This document shows positions 11,606-26,408 of a DNA stretch of 64,000 bases, piece after piece. Position 1 is the stretch's first letter, and the number at the start of each line of letters is the position of its first letter. A program made the position numbers and the translations under genes. Origin of the DNA: Calliopsis andreniformis (taxonomy: Eukaryota > Arthropoda > Insecta > Hymenoptera > Andrenidae); the NCBI RefSeq assembly GCF_051401765.1, contig NW_027480429.1, positions 11,908,157-11,972,156 on the forward strand, given 5' to 3'. The notes beneath the pieces were generated by a model. The model saw nothing but the letters and a program-made list of their open reading frames with translations, was not told the DNA's origin and ran no database searches.

Positions 11606-14600
11606 CACTCTTGGGCGTTGCTCCACCAGATCGAATAGTTAGTGCCTTAGAAGTCAACGCCAGAGGCATACAATACAATATAAATACAACAGTTTTTCCA
11701 TCGTATAAAACGAATAATTGCAACCAGTATGAAACTTATGGACATTTCTACTTTCCGAGCAATCTAGGCGTCACCCTAGGGCGTTGCTACAACAGATTGA
11801 ATAGTTAGGGCCTTAGAAGTCAACGCCCGAACCATAAAATGCAAAAAAAATACAACCGTGTTTCCATCATATATCAGGAATAATTGCAACCAGTTTGAAA
11901 TTGATGGCCAATTCTACGTTCCGGGCAACCTAGGCATCACTCTATTGCGTCGCTCCACCAGATCGAATAGTTAGTGCCTTAGAAGTCAACGCCAGAAGCA
12001 TAAAATACAATATAAATACAACTGTTTTTCCATCGTATAAAACGAATAATTCCAACCAGTTTGAAACTTATGGTCATTTCTACTTTCCGAGCAACCTAGG
12101 CTTCACCCTACGGCATTGCTCCAACAGATTGAATAGTTAGGGCCTTAGAAGTCAACGCCCGAACCATAAAATGCAAAAAAAATACAACAGTGTTTCCATC
12201 ATATATCAGGAATAATTGCAACCAGTTTAAAAGTGATAGCCAATTCTACGTTCCGGGCAACCTAGGCTTCACTCCAGGGCGTTGCTCCACCAGATCGAAT
12301 AGTCAGTGCCTTAGAAGTCAACGCCAGAAGCATAAAATACATTATAAATAAAACTGTTTTTCCATCGTATAAAACGAATAATTTCAACCAGTATGAAACT
12401 TATGGTCATTTCTACTTTCCGAGCAACCTAGGCTTCACCCTAGGGCGTTGCTCCACCACATGTAATAGCTACGGCCTTAGAAGTCTACGCCAGAGGCATA
12501 AAATACAATATAAATACAACAGCTTTTCCATCGTATCAAACGAATGATTGCAGCCAGTGTGAAAGTAATGGTCATTTCTACATTCCGAGCAACCTAGGCT
12601 TCACTCTAGGGTGCTGCTGCACCAGACCGAATAGTTAGGTCCTAAGAAGTCAACGCCAGAAGCATAAGATACAATATAAATATAACAGCTTTTCCACCGT
12701 ATAAAACGAATAATAGCAACCGGTGTGAAAGTTATGGTCATTTCTACGTTCCGGTCAACCTAGGCTTCACCATAGGGCGTTGTTCTACCAGATCGAATAG
12801 TTAGGGCCTATGAAGCGAACGCCAGAAGCATAAAATACAGTATAAATACAACAGTTTTTCCATCATACAAAACGAATAATTGCAACCAGTATGAAAGCTA
12901 TGGTCATTTCTACTTTACGGGCAACCTAGGCTACACCCTAGGGCGTTGCTCTTACAGATTGAATAGATAGGGCCTTAGAAGTTAATGCCCGAAGCATATA
13001 ATGCAATAAAAATACAACAGCTTTTCCATCATATAACAGGAGTATTTGCAACCAGTCTGAAAGTGATGGCAATAACTACGTTCCGGGCAACTTAGGCTTC
13101 ACTCTAGGGCGTTGCTCCACCAGATCGAATATTTAGTGCCTTAGAAGTCAACGCCAGAAGCATAAAATACAATATAAATACAACAGTTTTTATATCGTAT
13201 AAAACGAATAATTGCAATCAGTATGAAAGTTGACGTCATTTCTACTTTCCGGGCAACCTAGGCTTCACCCTAGGGCGTTGCTCCAACAGACTGAATAGAT
13301 AGGGCCTTAGAAGTCAACGACGGAAGCATAAAATGCAATAAAAATACAACAGTTTTTCCATCGTATAAAAGGATTAATTGCAACCAGTTTGAAAGTGATG
13401 GTCATTTCTACGTTCCGGGCAACCTAGGCTTCACTCTATGGCGTTCTTCCACCACATCGGATAGCTACGGCCTCAGAAGTCAACGCCTGAAGCATAAAAT
13501 ACAATAAAAATACAACAGTCTTTCCATCCTATAAGAGGAATAATTGCAACCCGTGTGAAAGTGATGGTCATTTGTACGTTCCAGGCAACCTAGGCTTCAC
13601 TCTAGGGCGTTGTTCGACCAGATCGAATTGTTAGGGCCTAAGAAGTCAACGCCAGAAGCATAAGATACATAATAAATATAACAGTATTTCCATCGTATAG
13701 AACGAATAATAGCATCCAGTGTGAAAGTTATGGTCATTTCTACGTTCCGGGCAACCTAGGCTTCACTCTAGGGCGTTGCTCCAACAGATCGAATAGTTAG
13801 TGCCTTAGAAGTCAACGCCAGAAGCATAAAATACAACATAAACACAACAGTTTTTCCATCGTTTAAAACGAATAATTGCAACCAGTTTGAAAGTGATGGC
13901 CAATTCTACGTTCCGGGCAACCTAGGCTTCACTCTAGGGAGTTGTTCCACCAGATCGAACAGTTGGGGCCTAAGAAGTCAACGCCAGAAGCATAAAATAC
14001 AATATAAATATAACAGTTTTTCCATCGTATACAACGAATGATAGCAACCAGTATGAAAGTTATGGTCATTTCTACGTTCCGGGCAACCCAGGCTTCACTC
14101 TATGGCGTTGTTCCACCACATCGACTAGTTACGGCCTCAGAAGTCAACGCCTGAAGCATAAAATACAATAAAAATACAACAGTCTTTCCATCCTATAACA
14201 GGAATAATTGCAACCAGTTTGAAAGTGATGGTCATTTCTACGTTCCGGGCAACCTAGGCTTCACTCTAGGGCGTTGCTCCACCAGATCGAATAGTTAGTG
14301 CCTTAGAAGTCAACGCCAGAAGCATAAAATACAATATAAACACAACAGTTTTTCCATCGTATAAAACGAGTAATTGCTACCAGTGTGAAAGTTATGGTCA
14401 TTTCTACGTTCCGGGCAACATAGGCTTCACTCTAGGGCGGTGTTCCACCAGATCGAATATTTAGGGCCTAAGAAGTCAACGCCAGAAGCATAAAATACGA
14501 TATAAATGCAACAGCTTTTCCATCGTATAAAACGAATTATTGCAACCAGTGTGAAAGTTATGGTCATTTCAACGTTCCGGGCAACCTAGGCTTCACCCTA

Positions 14601-17087
14601 GGGCGTTGCTCCAACAGACTGAATAGTTAGGGCCTAAGAAGTGATCGCAAGAAGCATAAAATACAATATAAATACAACAGTTCTTCCATCATATAAAACG
14701 AATAATTGCAACCAGTATGAAAGTTATGGTCATTTCTACGTTCCGGGCAACCTAGTCTTCACCCTAGGGCGTTGCTCCAACAGACTGAATAGTTAGGGCC
14801 TTAGAAGTCAATGCCCGATGCATAAAATGCAATAAAAATACAACAGTTTTTCCATCGTATAGCAGGAATAATTTGCAACCAGTGTGACAGTAGTGGTCAT
14901 TTCTACGTTCCGGGCAACCTAGGTGTCGCTCCAGGGCGTTACTCCACCAGATCGAATAGTTACGGCCTAAGAAGTCAACGCCAGAAGCATAAAATACGAT
15001 GAAGATGCAACAGTTTTTCCATCGTATAAAACGAATAATTGCAACCAGTGTGAAACTTATGGTCATTTCTACGTTCCGGGCAACCTAGGCTTCACCCTAG
15101 GCCGTTGTTCCACCAGATCGAATTGTTAGGGCCTAAGAAGGGAACGCCAGAAGCATAAAATGCAATAAAAATACAACAGTTTTTCCATCGTATAACAGGA
15201 ATTATTGCAACTAGTGTGAAAGTAATGGTCATTCCGACGTACCGGGAGACCTAGGCTTCACTCTAGGACGTTGCTCCACCAGATCGAACAGTTAGGGCCT
15301 TAGAAGTCAACGCCAGAAGCATAAGATGCAATAAAGATGCAACAGTTTTTCCATCGGATAGCACGAGTTATTGCAACCAGTGTGAAAGTTATGGTCATTT
15401 CTAAATTCCGAGCAACATAGGCTTCACTCTAGGGCGTTGCTCCAACAGATTGAATAGTTAGGGCCTTAGAAGTCAACGCCCGAACCATAAAATGCAAAAG
15501 AAATACAACTGTGTTTCCATCATATAACAGGAGTAATTGCATCCAGTTTGAATGTGATGGTCATTTCTCCTTTCCGGGCAACCTAGGCTTCACTCTAGGG
15601 CGTTGCTCCACTAGATCGAATAGCTAGGGCCTTAGAAGTCAACGCCAGAAGCATAAAATACGATATAAATACAACAGCTTTTCCATCGTATAAAAGGAAT
15701 AATTGCAAACAGTGTGAAAGTAATGGTATTTCTACTTTCCGAGCAGCCTAGGCTTCACCCTAGGGCGCTGCTCCAACAGATTGAATAGTTAGGGCCTAAG
15801 ACGTCAACGCCCGAACCATAGAATGCAAAAAAAATACAACAGCTTTTTCATCGTATAAAACGAATAATTGCAAGCAGTGTGAAAGTAATGGTCATTTCTA
15901 CGTTCCGAGCACCCTAGGCGTCACTGTAGGGCGTTGCTCCACCACATCTAATAGCCACGGCCGTAGAAGTCAACGCCAGAGGCATAAAATACAATATAAA
16001 TACAACAGCGTTTCCATCGTATAAAACGAATAATTAAAACCAGTGTGAAAGTTATGGTCATTTCTACATTCCGAGCAACATAGGCTTCACTCTAGGGCGC
16101 TGCTCCACCAGGCCGAATAGTTACGGCCTAAGAAGTCAACGCCAGAAGCATAAAATACGATATAAATACAACAGCTTTTCCATCGTATAAAACGAATAAT
16201 TGCAACCAGTGTGAAAGTAATGGTCATTTCTACGTTCCGAGCACCCTAGGCGTCACTCTAGGGCGTTGCTCCTCCACATCTAATAGCTACGGCCTTAGAA
16301 GTCAACGCCAGAGGCATAAAATACATTATAAATACAACAGCGTTTCCATCGTATAAAACGAATAATTGCAACCAGTGTGAAAGTTATGGTCATTTCTACA
16401 TTCCGAGCAACCTAGGCTTCACTCTAGGGCGTTGCTCCACCAGATCGAATAGTTAGGTCATTTGAAGTAAACGCCAGAAGCATGAAATACGATACAAATA
16501 CAACAGCTTTTCCATCGTATAAAAGGAATAATTGCATACAGTGTGAAAGTAATGGTCATTTCTACGTTCCGGTCAACCTAGGCTTCACTCTACGTTGTTG
16601 TTCCACCAGATCGAATGGTTGGGGCCTAAGAAGTGAACGCCAGAAGCATAAAATACAATATAAATATAACAGTTTTTCCAACGTATAAAACGAATAATTG
16701 CAACCAGTATGAAACTTATGGACATTTCCACTTTCCGAGCAACCTAGGCTTCACCGTAGGGCGTTGCTACAACAGATTGAATAGTTAGGGCCTTAGAAGA
16801 CAACGCCCGAACCATAAAATGCAAAAAAAAATACAACTGTGTTTCCATCATATAACAGGAATAATTGCATCCAGTTTGAAAGTGATGTTCATTTCTCCTT
16901 TCCGGGCAACCTAGGCTTCACTCTACGGCGTTGCTCCACTAGATCGAATAGCTAGGGCCTTAGAAGTCAACGCCAGAAGCATAAAATACGGTATAAATAC
17001 AACAGCTTTTCCATCGTATAAAAGGAATAATTGCAAACAGTGTGAAAGTAATGGTCATTTCTACATTCCGGGCAACCTAGGCTTCAC
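11606..17087 (+). repeat. Array segment with dimer and tetramer patterns
   Basis: Up to about 12,440 the A-run and GTATGAAACTTATGG monomers alternate as a 332-bp dimer. After that monomers are mixed. A monomer with CTATGGCGTTC and ACGCCTGAAGCATAAAATAC occurs at 13437 and again at 14101, exactly 664 bp (4 monomers) later. Its relatives near 17754 and 18418 have the same 664-bp spacing. The monomer with ATAAGATGCAATAAAGATGC at 15321 recurs at 20633, 5312 bp (32 monomers) away. No genes or unique DNA. Confidence 0.8.
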
Positions 17088-18275
17088 TCTACGACGCTGT
17101 TCCACCGGATCGAATAGTTAGGGCCTAAGAAGTCAACACCAGAAGAATAAAATACAAAATAAATACAACAGCCTTTACACCGTATAAAACGAATAATTGC
17201 AACCTGTGTGAAGGTTATGGTGATACCTACGTTCCGGGCAACCTAGGCTCCACTGTAGGGCGTTGCTCCAACAGATTGAATAGTTAGGGCCTTAGAAGTC
17301 AACGCCGGAAGCATAAAATGCAATAAAAATACAACAGTTTTTCCATCGTATAAATCGAATAATAGCAATCAGTGTAAAAGTTATGGTCATTTCTAAGTTC
17401 CGGGCATCCTAGGCTTCACCCTAGGGCGTTGCTCCAACAGATTGAATAGTTAGTGCCTTAGAAGTCATCGCCCGACGCATAAAATGCAATAAAAATGCAA
17501 CAGTTTTTCCATCGTATAAAAGGATTAATTGCAACCAGTTTGAAAGTGATGGTCATTTCTACGTTCCGTGCAACCTAGGCTTCACCCTAGGCCGTTGTTC
17601 CACCAGATCGAATAGTTAGGGCATAAGAAGTCAACGCCAGAAGCATAAAATACGGTATAAATACAACAGCTTTTCCATCGTATAGAACGAATAATTGCAA
17701 CCAGTATGAAACTTATGGTCATTTCTACGTTCCGGGCAATCTAGGCTTCACTCTATGGCGTTCATCCACCACATCGAATAGCTACGGCCTCAGAAGTCAA
17801 CGCCAGAAGTATAAAATACAATAAAAATACAACCGTCTTTCCATCCTATAACAGGAATAATTGCAACCAGTTTGAAAGTGATGGTCATTTCGCCTTTCCG
17901 GGAAACCTCGGCTTCACTCTAGGGCGTTGCTCCAACAGATCGAATAGTTAATGCCTTAGAAGTCAACGCCAGAAGCATAAAATACAATATAAACACAACA
18001 GTTTTTCCATCGTATAAAACGAATAATTGCTACCAGTATGGAAGTGATGGTCATTTCTACGTCCCGGGCAACCTAGGCTTCACTCTAGGGCGTTGCTCCA
18101 GTAGATCGAATAGTTAGGGCCCTAGAAGTCAACGCCCGAAGCATAAAATACAAAATAAATACAACAGCTTTTCCATCGTATAAAACGAATTATTGCAACC
18201 AGTGTGAAAGTTATGGTCATTTCTACGTTCCGGGCAACCTAGGCTTCACCCTAGGGCGTTGCTCCAACAGACTGA
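17088..18275 (+). repeat. Block A copy 1
   Basis: Starts at the TCTACGACGC variant, contains the diagnostic CGCCTTTCCGGGAAACCTCG at 17891, and ends near CCAACAGACTGA. The left part (803 bp to the diagnostic site) is full length. The right part lacks exactly one monomer compared with copies 3-5. Confidence 0.85.
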
Positions 18276-21200
18276 ATAGTTAGGGCCTAAGAAGTGAACG
18301 CAAGAAGCATAAAATACAATATAAATACAACAGTTCTTCCATCATATAAAACGGATAATTGCAACCAGTATGAAAGTTATGGTCATTTCTACGTGCCGGG
18401 CAACCCAGGTTTCAATCTATGGCGTTCTTCCCCCACATCGAATAGCTACGTCCTCAGAAGTCAACGCCTGAGGCATAAAATACAATAAAAATACAACAGT
18501 CTTTCCATCCTATAACAGGAATAATTGCAACCAGTTTGAAAGTGATGGTCATTTCTAGGTTCCGGGCAACCTACGCTTCACTCTAGGGCGTTGCTCCAAC
18601 AGATCGAATAGTTAGTGCCTTAGAAGTCAACGCCAGAAGCATAAAATACAATATAAACACAACAGTTTTTCCATCGTATAAAACGAATAATTGCTACCAG
18701 TGTGAACGTAATGGTCATTTCTACGTTCCGAGCACCCTAGGCGTCACTCTAGGGCGTTGCTCCTCCACATCTAATAGCTACGGCCTTTGAAGTCAACGCC
18801 AGAGGCATAAAACACAATATAAATACAACAGCGTTTCCATCGTATAAAACGAATAATTGCAACCAGTGTGAAAGTTATGGTCATTTCTACATTCCGAGCA
18901 ACCTAGGCTTCACTCTAGGGCGTTGCTCCACCAGATCGAATAGTTAGGTCATTTGAAGTAAACGCCAGAAGCATAAAATACGATATAAATACAACAGCTT
19001 TTCCATCGTATAAAAGGAATAATTGCATACAGTGTGAAGGTAATGGTCATTTCTACGTTCCGGTCAACCTAGGCTTCACTCTACGGTGTTGTTCCACCAG
19101 ATCGAATGGTTGGGGCCTAAGAAGTGAACGCCAGAAGCATAAAATACAATATAAATATAACAGTTTTTCCAACGTATAAAACGAATAATTGCAACCAGTA
19201 TGAAACTTATGGACATTTCCACTTTCCGAGCACCCTAGGCTTCACCATAGGGCGTTGCTCCAACAGATTGAATAGTTAGGGCCTTAGAAGACAACGCCCG
19301 AACCATAAAATGCAAAAAAAATACAACTGTGTTTCCATCATATAACAGGAATAATTGCATCCAGTTTGAAAGTGATGGTCATTTCTCCTTTCCGGGCAAC
19401 CTAGGCTTCACTCTACGGCGTTGCTCCACTAGATCGAACAGCTAGGGCCTTAGAAGTCAACGCCAGAAGCATAAAATACGATATAAATACAACAGCTTTT
19501 CCATCGTATAAAAGGAATAATTGCAAGCAGTGTGAAAGTAATGGTCATTTCTACGTTCCGGGCAACCTAGGCTTCACTCTACGACGTTGCTCCACCAGAT
19601 CGAAATGTTAGGGCCTAAGAACTCAACGCCAGAAGCATAAAATACAATAAAAATACAACAGTTCTTCCATCGTATAACGGGAATTATTGCAACTAGTGTG
19701 AAAGTAATGGTCATTCCGACGTACCGGGCAACCTAGGCTTCACTCTACGACGCTGTTCCACCAGATCGAATAGTTAGGGCCTAAGAAGTCAACACCAGAA
19801 GAATAAAATACAAAATAAATACAACAGCCTTTACACCGTATAAAACGAATAATTGCAACCTGTGTGAAGGTTATGGTCATATCTACGTTCCGGGCAACCT
19901 AGGCTCCACTGTAGGTCGTTGCTCCACCAGATCGAAATGTTAGGGCCTAAGAAGTCAACGCCAGAAGCATAAAATACAATATAAATACAACAGTTTTTCC
20001 AACGTATAAAACGAAGAATAGCAGCCAGTGTGAAAGTTATGATCATTCCTACGTTCCGGGCAACCTAGGCTTCACTCTAGGGCGGTGTTCCACCAGATCG
20101 AATATTTAGGGCCTAAGAAGTCAACGCCAGAAGCATAAAATGCAATATAAATATAACAGATTTTCCATCGGATAACACGAGTAATTGCAACCAGTGTGAA
20201 AGTTATGGTCATTTCTAAATTCCGAGCAACATAGGCTTCACTCTAGGGCGTTGCTCCACCCGATCGAATAGTTTGGGCCTAAGAAATCAACGCCAGAAGC
20301 ATAAAATACAATATAAATATAACAGTTTTTCCATCGTATAAAACGAAGAATAGTAGCCAGTGTGAAAGTTATGGTCATTTCTACGTTCCGGGCAACCTAG
20401 GCTTCACTCTATGGCGTTCTTCCGCCACATCGAATGGCTACGACCTCAGAACTCAACGCCAGAAGCATAAAATACAATAAAAATACAACAGTTTTTCCAT
20501 CGTGTAACAGGAATTATTGCAACTAGTGTGAAAGTAATGGTCATTCCGACGTACCGGGAAACCTAGGCTTCACTCTAGGACGTTGCTCCACCAGATCGAA
20601 CAGTTAGGGCCTTAGAAGTCAACGCCAGAAGCATAAGATGCAATAAAGATGCAACAGTTTTTCCATCGGATAACACGAGTAATTGCAACCAGTGTGAAAG
20701 TTATGGTCATTTCTAAATTCCGAGCAACATAGGCTTCACTCTAGGGCGTTGCTGCACCAGATCAAACAGTTAGGGCCTCAGATGTCAACGCCCGAAGCAT
20801 AAAATACAAAATAAATAGAACAGTTTTTCCATTGTATAAAACGAATAATTGCTACCAGTGTAAAAGTTATGGTCATTTCTACGTTCCGGGCAACCTAGGC
20901 TTCACTCTAGGGCGTTGCTCCACTAGATCGAATAGCTAGGGCCTTAGAAGTCAACGCCAGAAGCATAAAATACGATATAAATACAACAGCTTTTCCATCG
21001 TATAAAAGGAATAATTGCAAACAGTGTGAAAGTAATGGTATTTCTACGTTCCGGGCAACCTAGGCTTCACTCTACGGCGCTGTTCCACCAGATCGAATAG
21101 TTAGGGCCTAAGAAGTCAACGCCAGCAGCATAAAATACAATATAAATACAACAGTTTTTCCATCGTATATAACGAATAATTGCAACCAGTATGAAACTTA

Positions 21201-22669
21201 TGGACATTTCTACTTTCCGAGCAACCTAGGCTTCACCCTAGGGCGTTGCTCCAACAGATTGAATAGTTAGGGCCTTAGAAGTCAACGCCCGAACCATAAA
21301 ATGCAAAAAAAATAAAACAGTGTTTCCATCATATAACAGGAATAATTGCATCCAGTTTGAAAGTGATGGTCATTTCTCCTTTCCGGGCAACCTAGGCTTC
21401 ACTCTAGGGTGTTGCTGCACTAGATCGTGTAGCTAGGGCCTTAGAAGTCAACGCCAGAAGCATAAAATACGATATAAATACAACAGCTTTTCCATCGTAT
21501 AAAAGGAATAATTGCAAACAGTGTGAAAGTAATGGTCATTTCTACGTTCCGGGCAACCTAGGCTTCCCTCTACGGCGCTGTTCCACCAGATCGAAATGTT
21601 AGGGCCTAAGAAGTCAACGCCAGAAGCATAAAATACAATATAAATACAACAGTTTTTCCAACGTATAAAACGAATAATTGCAACCAGTATGAAACTTATG
21701 GACATTTCTACTTTCCGAGCAACCTAGGCTTCAGCCTAGGGCGTTGCTCCAACAGATTGTATAGTAAGGGCCTTAGAAGTCAACGCCCGAGCCATAAAAT
21801 GCAAAAAAAAAACAACAGTGTTTCCATCATATAACAAGAATAATTGCGACCAGTTTGAAATTGATGGCCAATTCTACGTTCCGGGCAACCTAGGCTTCAC
21901 TCTAGGGCGTTGCCCCACCAGATCGAATAGATAGTGCCTTAGAAGTCAACGCCAGAGGCATAAAATACAATATAAATACAACAGTTTTTCCGTCGTATAA
22001 AACGAATAATTGCAACCAGTATGAAACTTATGATCATTTCTACTTTCCGAGCAACCTAGGCTTCACCCTAGGGCCTTGCTCCAACAGATTGAATAGTTAG
22101 GGCCTTAGAAGTCAACGCCCGAACCATAAAGTGCAAAAAAAATACAACAGTATTTCCATCATATAACAGGAATAATTGCAACCAATTTGGAAGGTGATGG
22201 CCAATTCTACGTCCCGGGCAACCTAGGCTTCACTCTAGGGCGTTGCTCCACCATATCGAATAGTTAGTGCCTTAGAAGTCAACGCCAGAAGCATAAAATA
22301 CAATATAAATACAACAGCTTTTCCATCGTATAAAACGAATAATTGCAACCAGTATGAAACTTATGGTCATTTCTACTTTCCGAGCAACCTAGGCTTCACC
22401 ATAGGGCCTTGCTCCAACAGATGGAATAGTTAGGGCCTTAGAAGTCAACGCCCGAACCATAAAATGCAAAAAAAATACAACAGTGTTTCCGTCATATAAC
22501 AGGAATAATTGCAACCAATTTGGAAGGTGATGGCCAATTCTACATTCCGGGCAACCTAGGCTTCACTCTAGGGCGTTGCTCCACCATATCGAATAGTTAG
22601 TGCCTTAGAAGTAAACGCCAGAAGCATAAAATACAATATAAATACAACAGCTTTTCCATCGTATAAAAC

Positions 22670-24238
22670 GAATAATTGCAACCAGTATGAAACTTATGGT
22701 CATTTCTACTTTCCTAGCAACCTAGGCTTCACCCTAGGGCATTGCTCCAACAGACTGAATAGTTAGGGCCTTAGAACTCTACGCACAACCATAAAATGCA
22801 AAAAAAATACAACAGTGCTTCCATCATATAACAGGAATAATTGCGACCAGTTTGAAAGTGATGGCCAATTCTACGTTCCGGGCAACCTAGGTTTCACTTC
22901 AGGGCGTTGCTCCACCAGACCCAATAGTTACGGCCTAAGAGGTCAACGCCAGAAGCATAAAATACGATATAAATACAACAGCTTTTCCATCGTATAAAAC
23001 GAATAATTGCAACCAGTGTGAAAGTAATGGTCATTTCTACGTTCCGAGCACACTAGGAGTCACTCTAGGGCGTTGCTCCTCCACAGCTAATAGCTACGGC
23101 CTTAGAAGTCAACGCCAGAGGCATAAAGTACAATATAAATACAACAGCGTTTCCATCGTATAAACGAATAATTGCAACCAGTGTGAAAGTTATGGTCATT
23201 TCTACATTCCGAGCAACCTAGGATCCACTCTAGGGCGTTGCTCCACCATATCGAATAGCTAGGTCCTTAGAAGTAAACGCCAGAAGCATAAAATACGATA
23301 TAAATACAACAGCTTTTCCATCGTATAAAACGAATAATTGCAACCAGTATGAAACTTATGGTCATTTCTACTGTCCGAGCAACCTAGGCTTCACTCTAGG
23401 GCGTTGCTCCACTAGATCGGACAGCTAGGGCCTTGGAAGTCAACGCCACAAGCATAAGATACAATATAAATACAACAGTTTTTCCATCGTATAAAACGAA
23501 TAATTGCAACCAGTAAGAAACTTATGGTCATTTCTACTTTCCGAGCAACCTAGGCTTCACCCTAGGGCGTTGCTCCAACAGATTGAATAGTTAGGGCCTT
23601 AGAACTCTACGCCCGAACCATAAAATGCAAAAAAAATACAACAGTGTTTCCATCATATAACAGGAGTAATTGCGACCAGTTAGAAAGTGATGGCCAATTC
23701 TACGTTCCGGGCAACCTAGGCTTCACTCTAGGGCGTTGCTCCACCAGATCGAATAGTTAGTGCCTTAGAAGTCAACGCCAGAAGCATAAAATACAATATA
23801 AATACAACAGCTTTTCCATCGTATAAATAGAATAATTGCAACCAGTATGAAACTTATGGTCATTTCTACTTTCCGAGCAACCTAGGCTTCACCCTAGGGC
23901 GTTGCTCCAACAGATTCAATAGTTAGGGCCTTAGAAGTCTACGCCCGAACCATAGAATGCAAAAAAAATACAACAGTGTTTCCATCATATAACTGGAATA
24001 ATTTCGACCAGTTTGAAAGTGATTGCCAATTCTACGTTCCGGGCAACCTAGGTTTCACTCCAGGGCGTTGCTCCACCAGACCGAATAGTTACGGCCTAAG
24101 AAGTCAACGCCAGAAGCATAAAATACGATATAAATACAACAGCCTTTCCATCGTATAAAAGGATTAATTGCAACCAGTTTGAACGTGATGGTCATTTCTC
24201 CTTTCCGGGCAACCTAGGCTTCACTCTAGGGCGTTGCT
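22670..24238 (+). repeat. Block B copy 1
   Basis: Recognised by ACTTTCCTAGCAACC, an AGTGCTTCC variant at 22812 and a GGATCC site at 23221. It matches copy 2 at a lag of 5,310-5,311 bp (32 monomers). One base is missing from a TATAAAACG stretch near 23161. Confidence 0.82.
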
Positions 24239-25220
24239 GCACTAGATCGAACAGCTAGGGCCTTAGAAGTCAACGCCAGAAGCATAAGATACAATATAAA
24301 TACAACAGTTTTTCCATCGTATAAAACGAATAATTGCAACCAGTAAGAAACTTATGGTCATTTCTACTTTCCGAGCAACCTAGGCTTCACCCTAGGGCGT
24401 TGCTCCAACAGATTGAATAGTTAGGGCCTTAGAACTCTACGCCCGAACCATAAAATGCAAAAAAAATAAAACAGTGTTTCCGTCATATAACAGGAGTAAT
24501 CGCGACCAGTTTGAAAGTGATGGCCAATTCTACGTTCCGCGCAACCTAGGCTTCACTCTAGGGCGTTGCTCCACCAGATCGAATAGTTAGTGCCTTAGAA
24601 GTCAACGCCAGAAGCATAAAATACAATATAAGTACAACAGCTTTTCCATCGTATAAAACGAATAATTGCAACCAGTGTGAAAGTAATGGTCATTTCTACG
24701 TTCCGAGCACCCCAGGCGTCACTCTAGGGCGTTGCTCCACCACATCTAATAGCTACGGCCTTAGAAGTCAACGCCAGAGGCATAAAGTACAATATAAATA
24801 CAACAGCGTTTCCATCGTATAAAACGAATAATTGCAACCAGTGTGAAAGTTATGGTCATTTCCACATTCCCAGCAACCTAGGCTTCACTCTAGGGCGTTG
24901 CACCACCAGATCGAATAGTTAGGTCCTCAGAAGTAAACGCCAGAAGCATAAAATACGATATAAATACAACAGCCTTTCCATCGTATAAAAGGATTAATTG
25001 CAACCAGTTTGAACGTGATGGTCATTTCTCCTTTCCGGGCAACCTAGGCTTCACTCTACGGCGTTGCTCCACTAGATCGAATAGCTAGGGCCTTAGAAGT
25101 CAACGCCAGAAGCATAAAATACGATATAAATACAACAGCTTTTCCATCGTATAAAAGGAATAATTGCAAACAGTGTGAAAGTAATGGTCATTTCTACATT
25201 CCGGGCAACCTAGGCTTCAC

Positions 25221-26408
25221 TCTACGACGCTGTTCCACCAGATCGAATAGTTAGGGCGTTAGAAGTCAACGCCGGAAGCATAAAATGCAATAAAAATACA
25301 ACAGTTTTTCCATCGTATAAATCGAATAATAGCAATCAGTGTAAAAGTTATGGTCATTTCTAAGTTCCGGGCATCCTAGGCTTCACCCTAGGGCGTTGCT
25401 CCAACAGATTGAATAGTTAGTGCCTTAGAAGTCATCGCCCGACGCATAAAATGCAATAAAAATGCAACAGTTTTTCCATCGTATAAAAGGATTAATGGCA
25501 ACCAGTTTTAAAGTGATGGTCATTTCTACGTTCCGTGCAACCTAGGCTTCACCCTAGGCCGTTGTTCCACCAGATCGAATAGTTAGGGCATAAGAAGTCA
25601 ACGCCAGAAGCATAAAATACGGTATAAATACAACAGCTTTTCCATCGTATAGAACGAATAATTGCAACCAGTATGAAACTTATGGTCATTTCTACGTTCC
25701 GGGCAATCTAGGCTTCACTCTATGGCGTTCATCCACCACATCGAATAGCTACGGCCTCAGAAGTCAACGCCTGAAGTATAAAATACAATAAAAATACAAC
25801 CGTCTTTCCATCCTATAACAGGAATAATTGCAACCAGTTTGAAAGTGATGGTCATTTCGCCTTTCCGGGAAACCTCGGCTTCACTCTAGGGCGTTGCTCC
25901 AACAGATCGAATAGTTAATGCCTTAGAAGTCAACGCCAGAAGCATAAAATACAATATAAACACAACAGTTTTTCCATCGTATAAAACGAATAATTGCTAC
26001 CAGTATGGAAGTGATGGTCATTTCTACGTCCCGGGCAACCTAGGCTTCACTCTAGGGCGTTGCTCCAGTAGATCGAATAGTTAGGGCCCTAGAAGTCAAC
26101 GCCCGAAGCATAAAATACAAAATAAATACAACAGTTTTTCCATCGTGTAAAACGCGTAATTGCTACCAGTGTGAAAGTTATGGTCATTTCTACGTTCCGG
26201 GCAACCTAGGCTTCACTCTAGGGCGGTGTTCCACCAGATCGAATATTTAGGGCCTAAGAAGTCAACGCCAGAAGCATAAAATACGATATAAATACAACAG
26301 CTTTTCCATCGTATAAAACGAATTATTGCAACCAGTGTGAAAGTTATGGTCATTTCTACGTTCCGGGCAACCTAGGCTTCACCCTAGGGCGTTGCTCCAA
26401 CAGACTGA
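25221..26408 (+). repeat. Block A copy 2
   Basis: Diagnostic site at 25858. The left part is 637 bp, exactly one monomer shorter than in the other copies; the missing unit is the CACCAGAAGAATAAAATAC monomer. The right part is full length, so copies 1 and 2 have independent one-monomer losses. Confidence 0.85.

Noticed and set aside
14764..15066. Open frames of 60-100 codons on both strands with similar peptides (for example minus strand around 14764-15066)
   Set aside because: They are translations of the satellite. Since 166 = 3 x 55 + 1, each frame moves by one base per monomer and soon meets a stop, and the peptides look alike only because the DNA repeats. There is no start context, codon bias or length constraint to support a gene.
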